From positions 1 to 64,000 of the forward strand of contig JAEVLN010000045.1 of NCBI GenBank assembly GCA_018350325.1: 64,000 bases of DNA. The letters are read 5' to 3'. Both the position numbers and the translations under genes were made by a program. Position 1 is the first letter of the stretch. Each line of letters begins with the position of its first letter. This document shows, in pieces, positions 58,136-64,000 of the stretch. Under the pieces are notes generated by a model. That model was given only the letters and a program-made list of their open reading frames with translations. It searched no databases and was not told where the DNA came from. Source of the stretch: Globodera rostochiensis. Taxonomy: Eukaryota > Nematoda > Chromadorea > Rhabditida > Heteroderidae.

Positions 58136-58585
58136 GCAAAATCCATTTTTAGGGGTGCATTTTTGAAAAAATGCAATTTTTTGGGTGAATTTTCTTTAAA
58201 AATCCAAATTTCTTCAAATTAAAGTGCACCCCTAAGAAAAAGACTTTTCTTATGGCAAATATGCACTACAAAGATTTAATTTTTTGGGAAGGAGAGCCCG
58301 ACGGTGCCGACAGGCGCCGTTGGGAAAATTTTTGGAGTTTGGTAAAGAAATTTCACCAAAATTTTGGCAAAATTAAGATGTTTGCTTCGAAATTTCGGAA
58401 ATTTTCAAAAAAATGCTTTAGGTAAGAGCGGAGGATGTCCGGCGGTGCCGACAGGCGCCGCCGGAAAAAATTTGAATTTTTGACTCAATTTGTTAGGAGA
58501 TTTGCAGCTTAGATTCGTTAATTTTATGATGCTTTTTAGGAATGGCGAGGTAGGGAAATTTTTTTAAAGATATCAAGAATTTTTT

Positions 58586-59891
58586 TTAAAAGAGCGTAAA
58601 GATAAGGGCAACTTGAAATATCACTGCTTTGTTATAGCTATTTGTCCGGGCTACCTCACATACCTCGTTGAGGTCGTTGTGCGCTATGTCCAACTCCCGC
58701 TGAAGCCTGCGGGTTTTTGCGGCGAGGCGGTCTCGCGCCCCCCCCAAATACTCGGCAAGGCCCGTGATTTGGTCGAGGCGCTCGCGCACGGCTTGTCGGA
58801 TCTTCTCTTCCACGTCGAAGTATTCGAACAGAGCGCCCCGGCGGTCCGCTGGCGTGTCACCGTTCACGATGTTCGTCGCCATCTCCTCAGTCACACCACC
58901 CTTGAAGAGGTATATAACAAAATTATGCCACCGAGGCAAAAATTGCACTTATGCCTCTCTTCTTACATCGCCGAAACCATTAATTAAATCCCTCGCCCAA
59001 AACTCCTCACGGACCTGCTCAAGGAAGTTCTCCACCAAGTTGGCCTCGCTGAAGCCTTCCTCGCGCAGGTGATTGACCATGTTGATCTCGAGCAAGCGCA
59101 GCTTCTGCCGCTGGGGAAGATCGCTGAAGCCTATGAAGGCCTGCTGCTGAGCGTTCGTGAGGAGCGGCGGAGGCGCTCTGAACAGTCCCAGGCGGGCCAT
59201 GTTCCAGGCCCACGCCCAGTTGGGCGAAACTCCTGCGAATTGGCGCCTGCGCCAATTTTTGGCGATTTTGTCCGGCGACTGCGCACCCGTACGGCCTAAA
59301 AAAAGAGAGGCATAGACAGAACATATGCCACTTTTCTCTGGGGGTCATAGACAGAAAATATGCCTCCTAAAAAAGAGAGGCATAGACAGAACATATGCCA
59401 CTTTTCTCTGGGGTCATAGACAGAAAATACGCCTCCTAAAAAAAGAGAGGCATAGACAGAACATATGCCACTTTTCTCTGGGGGTCATAGACAGAAAATA
59501 TGCCTCCTAAAAAAAGAGGCATAGACAAAACATATGCCTCTTTTCATCCCACCTCCGTCTCTCAGACACAACAGGCCGTGCCACCCTTTTCTATAAGTAC
59601 CTACCTCCGTAGTAGTTTGTCCAGGCAGCTCCAGCAAAGCACTCGTTCGGAGGCCACGGTCGACGCTGAAGCCTTCCATACAAGTGCTAAAAGGATATTC
59701 TTTTACAAAAGATACGCATTCAGTTAAACCGAACTTACATTGCGTCGCGCCTTCGTAAGACGTTTGTTCAATTTTTGCAGCACCGGCACGATTCGCGCCA
59801 CGTGGCGCTGAAGCCTGTCTGCGTTTTGAGCGCAATAGCGCGCCATTGCCTTCAGAAGAATTAATTTCGCTTCGCGAGAAATTGTTGGCAT
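58586..59891 (-). CDS. Four-exon gene of unknown function
   Basis: Not recognised. Minus-strand exons are 59891-59739, 59686-59605, 59295-58967 and 58900-58664 (or 58900-58586 if the last exon reads through its GTATGT donor to the in-frame stop). Phases are consistent; the product is about 267 residues if splicing continues, or 292 with read-through. The first exon is a basic amphipathic helix (MPTISREAKLILLKAMARY). Exon 2 is Trp/Tyr/Pro-rich. Exon 3 has WRRRQFAGVSPNWAWAWNM and a helical block RLLEINMVNHLREEGFSEAN. Exon 4 is highly charged and helical (EYFDVEEKIRQAVRERLDQI, RRLQRELDIAHNDLNE), probably coiled coil. No signal peptide or membrane span. Intron 2 holds a ~72-bp repeat. Three exons are duplicated downstream. 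Confidence 0.55.
59297..59530. repeat. ~72-bp repeat in intron 2 of the 58.6 kb gene
   Basis: Three full units plus a partial one, combining GAGAGGCATAGACAGAACAT, ATGCCACTTTTCTCTGGGGG and TCATAGACAGAAAATATGCC. The same array is found in the duplicate at 62074-62308. Confidence 0.9.
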
Positions 59892-60083
59892 TGTTATGCT
59901 TTTTTCTCCTAAAAACAAGGCCATAGATCTGGGGGTTAAGAAAAAAAACGCAGAAATTGGGCAAAGAAAAACAAATTTGACCTATAACTATGAGTATTAG
60001 GAAATAAATAATTGGGAGGAGTAACTTGTGCTTAAGTTACTAAGAAAGAAGCCAAGAGTATTGAAGTATTGAAACGAAGGATC

Positions 60084-61670
60084 AATTGTCATGTAATGTT
60101 TCGCGTTACTTCAAAAAATCACTAGAGTCATAAAGTATTTATATGACGCCATGAGTTATAGTGACATATAATCATATTATGCCATCCAAATGTAAATTAT
60201 TGAATGAGAGTAGTAGGAAACTTGCAAAGGTATCCCAACATAGAAATGTTTCCTATAAGAACAATTATTTGCAAGATTTAGTAGTCATATTAACTTTTTC
60301 TGCCTCCATAAGTTTCAGAGTCATATTAAATTATTATGTCACTTAGATTAAAAAACTAAAATAGTTTTTATTATTGCAACGAAAGCTTTTGTTATTTGGA
60401 GTAATTGTCATGTAATGTTTCGCGTTACTTCAAAAAATCACTAGAGTCATAAAGTATTTATATGACGCCATGAGTTATAGTGACATATAATCATATTATG
60501 CCCTCCAAATGTAAATTATTGAATGAGAGTATTAGGAAACTTGCAAAGGTATCCCAACATAGAAATGTTTCCTATAAGAACAATTATTTGCAAGATTTAG
60601 TAGTCATATTAACTTTTTCTGCCTCCATAAGTTTCAGAGTCATATTAAATTATTATGTCACTTAGATTAAAAAACTAAAATAGTTTTTATTATTGCAACG
60701 AAAGCTTTTGTTATTTGGAGTAATTGTCATGTAATGTTTCGCGTTACTTCAAAAAATCACTAGAGTCATAAAGTATTTATATGACGCCATGAGTTATAGT
60801 GACATATAATCATATTATGCCATCCAAATGTAAATTATTGAATGAGAGTAGTAGGAAACTTGCAAAGGTATCCCAACATAGAAATGTTTCCTATAATAAC
60901 AATTATTTGCAAGATTTAGTAGTCATATTAACTTTTTCTGCCTCCATAAGTTTCAGAGTCATATTAAATTATTATGTCACTTAGATTAAAAAACTAAAAT
61001 AGTTTTTATTATTGCAACGAAAGCTTTTGTTATTTGGAGTAATTGTCATGTAATGTTTCGCGTTACTTCAAAAAATCACTAGAGTCATAAAGTATTTATA
61101 TGACGCCATGAGTTATAGTGACATATAATCATATTATGCCCTCCAAATGTAAATTATTGAATGAGAGTATTAGGAAACTTGCAAAGGTATCCCAACATAG
61201 AAATGTTTCCTATAAGAACAATTATTTGCAAGATTTAGTAGTCATATTAACTTTTTCTGCCTCCATAAGTTTCAGAGTCATATTAAATTATTATGTCACT
61301 TAGATTAAAAAACTAAAATAGTTTTTATTATTGCAACGAAAGCTTTTGTTATTTGGAGTAATTGTCATGTAATGTTTCGCGTTACTTCAAAAAATCACTA
61401 GAGTCATAAAGTATTTATATGACGCCATGAGTTATAGTGACATATAATCATATTATGCCATCCAAATGTAAATTATTGAATGAGAGTATTAGGAAACTTG
61501 CAAAGGTATCCCAACATAGAAATGTTTCCTATAAGAACAATTATTTGCAAGATTTAGTAGTCATATTAACTTTTTCTGCCTCCATAAGTTTCAGAGTCAT
61601 ATTAAATTATTATGTCACTTAGATTAAAAAACTAAAATAGTTTTTATTATTGCAACGAAAGCTTTTGTTA
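60084..61670. repeat. 319-bp satellite, five units
   Basis: Five units with a 319-bp period (landmark GACATATAATCATATTATGCC at 60480, 60799, 61118 and 61437, with the first at 60161). Two subtypes alternate: GCCATCC with GAGTAGTAGG (units 1 and 3) and GCCCTCC with GAGTATTAGG (units 2 and 4). Unit 5 is a hybrid. Each unit leaves a 61-codon frame open by chance. Confidence 0.95.
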
Positions 61671-61743
61671 CACCACCCTTGAAGAGGTATATAACAAAAT
61701 TATGCCACCGAGGCAAAAATTGCACTTATGCCTCTCTTCTTAC

Positions 61744-62671
61744 ATCGCCGAAACCATTAATTAAATCCCTCGCCCAAAACTCCTCACGGACCTGCTCAAG
61801 GAAGTTCTCCACCAAGTTGGCCTCGCTGAAGCCTTCCTCGCGCAGGTGATTGACCATGTTGATCTCGAGCAAGCGCAGCTTCTGCCGCTGGGGAAGATCG
61901 CTGAAGCCTATGAAGGCCTGCTGCTGAGCGTTCGTGAGGAGCGGCGGAGGCGCTCTGAACAGTCCCAGGCGGGCCATGTTCCAGGCCCACGCCCAGTTGG
62001 GCGAAACTCCTGCGAATTGGCGCCTGCGCCAATTTTTGGCGATTTTGTCCGGCGACTGCGCACCCGTACGGCCTAAAAAAAGAGAGGCATAGACAGAACA
62101 TATGCCACTTTTCTCTGGGGGTCATAGACAGAAAATATGCCTCCTAAAAAAGAGAGGCATAGACAGAACATATGCCACTTTTCTCTGGGGGTCATAGACA
62201 GAAAATACGCCTCCTAAAAAAAGAGAGGCATAGACAGAACATATGCCACTTTTCTCTGGGGGTCATAGACAGAAAATATGCCTCCTAAAAAAAGAGAGGC
62301 ATAGACAAAACATATGCCTCTTTTCATCCCACCTCCGTCTCTCAGACACAACAGGCCGTGCCACCCTTTTCTATAAGTACCTACCTCCGTAGTAGTTTGT
62401 CCAGGCAGCTCCAGCAAAGCACTCGTTCGGAGGCCACGGTCGACGCTGAAGCCTTCCATACAAGTGCTAAAAGGATATTCTTTTACAAAAGATACGCATT
62501 CAGTTAAACCGAACTTACATTGCGTCGCGCCTTCGTAAGACGTTTGTTCAATTTTTGCAGCACCGGCACGATTCGCGCCACGTGGCGCTGAAGCCTGTCT
62601 GCGTTTTGAGCGCAATAGCGCGCCATTGCCTTCAGAAGAATTAATTTCGCTTCGCGAGAAATTGTTGGCAT
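61744..62671 (-). pseudogene. 3'-truncated copy of the 58.6 kb gene
   Basis: Exons 1-3 are repeated at 62671-62519, 62466-62385 and 62072-61744 with intact frames and splice sites. Exon 4 is lost: only the acceptor and about eight coding bases remain before the sequence turns into satellite at 61670. A transcript would splice into satellite DNA and stop soon after. It is therefore a partial gene duplicate, although a shorter protein of exons 1-3 is possible. Confidence 0.8.
62074..62308. repeat. ~72-bp repeat in intron 2 of the truncated gene copy
   Basis: Duplicate of the array at 59297-59530, with one extra G and a slightly longer final unit. Confidence 0.9.
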
Positions 62672-62863
62672 TGTTATGCTTTTTTCTCCTAAAAACAAGG
62701 CCATAGATCTGGGGGTTAAGAAAAAAAACGCAGAAATTGGGCAAAGAAAAACAAATTTGACCTATAACTATGAGTATTAGGAAATAAATAATTGGGAGGA
62801 GTAACTTGTGCTTAAGTTACTAAGAAAGAAGCCAAGAGTATTGAAGTATTGAAACGAAGGATC

Positions 62864-63484
62864 AATTGTCATGTAATGTTTCGCGTTACTTCAAAAAATC
62901 ACTAGAGTCATAAAGTATTTATATGACGCCATGAGTTATAGTGACATATAATCATATTATGCCATCCAAATGTAAATTATTGAATGAGAGTAGTAGGAAA
63001 CTTGCAAAGGTATCCCAACATAGAAATGTTTCCTATAAGAACAATTATTTGCAAGATTTAGTAGTCATATTAACTTTTTCTGCCTCCATAAGTTTCAGAG
63101 TCATATTAAATTATTATGTCACTTAGATTAAAAAACTAAAATAGTTTTTATTATTGCAACGAAAGCTTTTGTTATTTGGAGTAATTGTCATGTAATGTTT
63201 CGCGTTACTTCAAAAAATCACTAGAGTCATAAAGTATTTTATGACGCCATGAGTTATAGTGACATATAATCATATTATGCCCTCCAAATGTAAATTATTG
63301 AATGAGAGTATTAGGAAACTTGCAAAGGTATCCCAACATAGAAATGTTTCCTATAAGAACAATTATTTGCAAGATTTAGTAGTCATATTAACTTTTTCTG
63401 CCTCCATAAGTTTCAGAGTCATATTAAATTATTATGTCACTTAGATTAAAAAACTAAAATAGTTTTTATTATTGCAACGAAAGC
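62864..63484. repeat. 319-bp satellite, two units
   Basis: One unit of each subtype (landmarks at 62941 and 63259, spacing 318 because of one missing base near 63239). Ends abruptly at the 127-bp satellite. Confidence 0.95.
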
Positions 63485-64000
63485 AATAGACATTTTGACC
63501 TCTTGACATAGGTGAGAAATGAGAAATTGCAATTTAAATTAAATATTCCAGGGATTACGATTCCCTTTTCGTGAAATGATTTGAGAAGGGTTAGTATTGA
63601 AAACGGGACAAAATAGACATTTTGACCTTTTGACATAGGTGAGAAATGAGAAATTGCAATTTAAATTAAATATTCCAGGGATTACGATTCCCTTTTCGTG
63701 AAATGATTTGAGAAGGGTTAGTATTGAAAACGGGACAAAATAGACATTTTGACCTCTTGACATAGGTGAGAAATGAGAAATTGCAATTTAAATTAAATAT
63801 TCCAGGGATTACGATTCCCTTTTCGTGAAATGATTTGAGAAGGGTTAGTATTGAAAACGGGACAAAATAGACATTTTGACCTCTTGACATAGGTGAGAAA
63901 TGAGTATTGAAAACGGGACAAAATAGACATTTTGACCTCTTGACATAGGCGAGAAATGAGAAATTGCAATTTAAATTAAATATTCCAGGAATTACGATTC
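63485..64000. repeat. 127-bp satellite running out of the window
   Basis: Units of 127 bp with AATAGACATTTTGACCTCTT, GAAATTGCAATTTAAATT and GGGATTACGATTCCC. About four units are present, one of them shortened near 63903. The array continues past the window edge. Confidence 0.95.

Larger units (their letters stand above)
56403..58585. other. Intergenic between the duplication and the 58.6 kb gene
   Basis: AT-rich, with no gene supported. It includes the 198-bp MITE at 57530-57727, a CCGGGG/CCCCGG inverted patch at 58003-58135, and three palindromes related to GGCGGTGCCGACAGGCGCCG (57232, 58297 and 58437). Confidence 0.5.
58893..61670. repeat. 2.78-kb tandem duplication, first unit
   Basis: Contains exons 1-3 and the first bases of exon 4 of the minus-strand gene plus five 319-bp satellite units. 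The second unit starts at 61671 with the same ACACCACCCTTGAAG sequence as 58893, directly after satellite sequence. Confidence 0.9.
61671..63484. repeat. 2.78-kb tandem duplication, second unit
   Basis: Copy of 58893-61670 with only about two satellite units, then replaced by the 127-bp satellite at 63485. Nearly identical to the first unit, with single-base indels in the intron 2 repeat. Confidence 0.9.

Noticed and set aside
60161..63444. Seven near-identical 61-codon frames starting MTYNHIMPSK
   Set aside because: One per 319-bp satellite unit; no splice sites, promoter or protein features.

Overview
This window is nuclear DNA from a small-genome eukaryote, very probably a nematode and most likely a plant-parasitic cyst nematode of the Globodera/Heterodera type. 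Coding exons are short and GC-rich. They sit between AT-rich introns with T-run acceptors ending in AG, and several introns start with GC instead of GT. The most telling protein is a BTB-BACK-SPRY protein whose SPRY part resembles the expanded cyst-nematode SPRYSEC group. No prokaryotic gene structure, tRNA, rRNA or CRISPR array was found. All multi-exon models were built by hand from splice signals, codon phase and remembered family motifs; no database search was run.

Layout. 0.2-2.2 kb: a C-rich 106-bp minisatellite. 4.1-9.3 kb (+): an 11-exon low-complexity gene of unknown function. 9.3-12.0 kb: intergenic, with a ~54-bp minisatellite and a 110-bp inverted-repeat element. 12.06-15.98 kb (+): a nine-exon calumenin/reticulocalbin with a signal peptide and EF-hands. 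16.4-17.05 kb: a 22-bp BamHI-site minisatellite. 17.3-18.75 kb (-): a five-exon cysteamine (2-aminoethanethiol) dioxygenase. 19.1-24.5 kb (-): a peptide O-xylosyltransferase (sqv-6 type) with membrane anchor, WSC domain, glycosyltransferase domain and Xylo_C domain. 26.0-28.1 kb (+): a short CCDC6-like coiled-coil protein.

30.3-56.4 kb is a head-to-tail segmental duplication (copy A 30326-42731, copy B 42732-56402). Each copy carries a six-pass PGAP2/Frag1-like membrane protein followed by a BTB-BACK-SPRY gene. Both PGAP2-like copies look intact. In copy A the BTB-SPRY gene has a signal-peptide exon, a short basic exon and an upstream cluster of ATGCCA hexamers, which together suggest a gland-secreted effector. 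In copy B a 962-bp deletion removes all of these and a 5-bp deletion breaks the BACK domain, so copy B is a pseudogene. Copy B also gained a 1.67-kb hAT-like non-autonomous element with a perfect 8-bp target duplication.

58.6-64.0 kb: an unidentified four-exon gene (-), a 319-bp satellite, a tandem duplicate of three exons of that gene plus satellite, and the start of a 127-bp satellite. The genes do not form a pathway. Calumenin, xylosyltransferase and PGAP2-like proteins all act in the secretory system, but this is probably chance. The distinctive themes are introns loaded with private minisatellites, frequent GC-AG introns, and birth and decay of a candidate effector inside a recent duplication.
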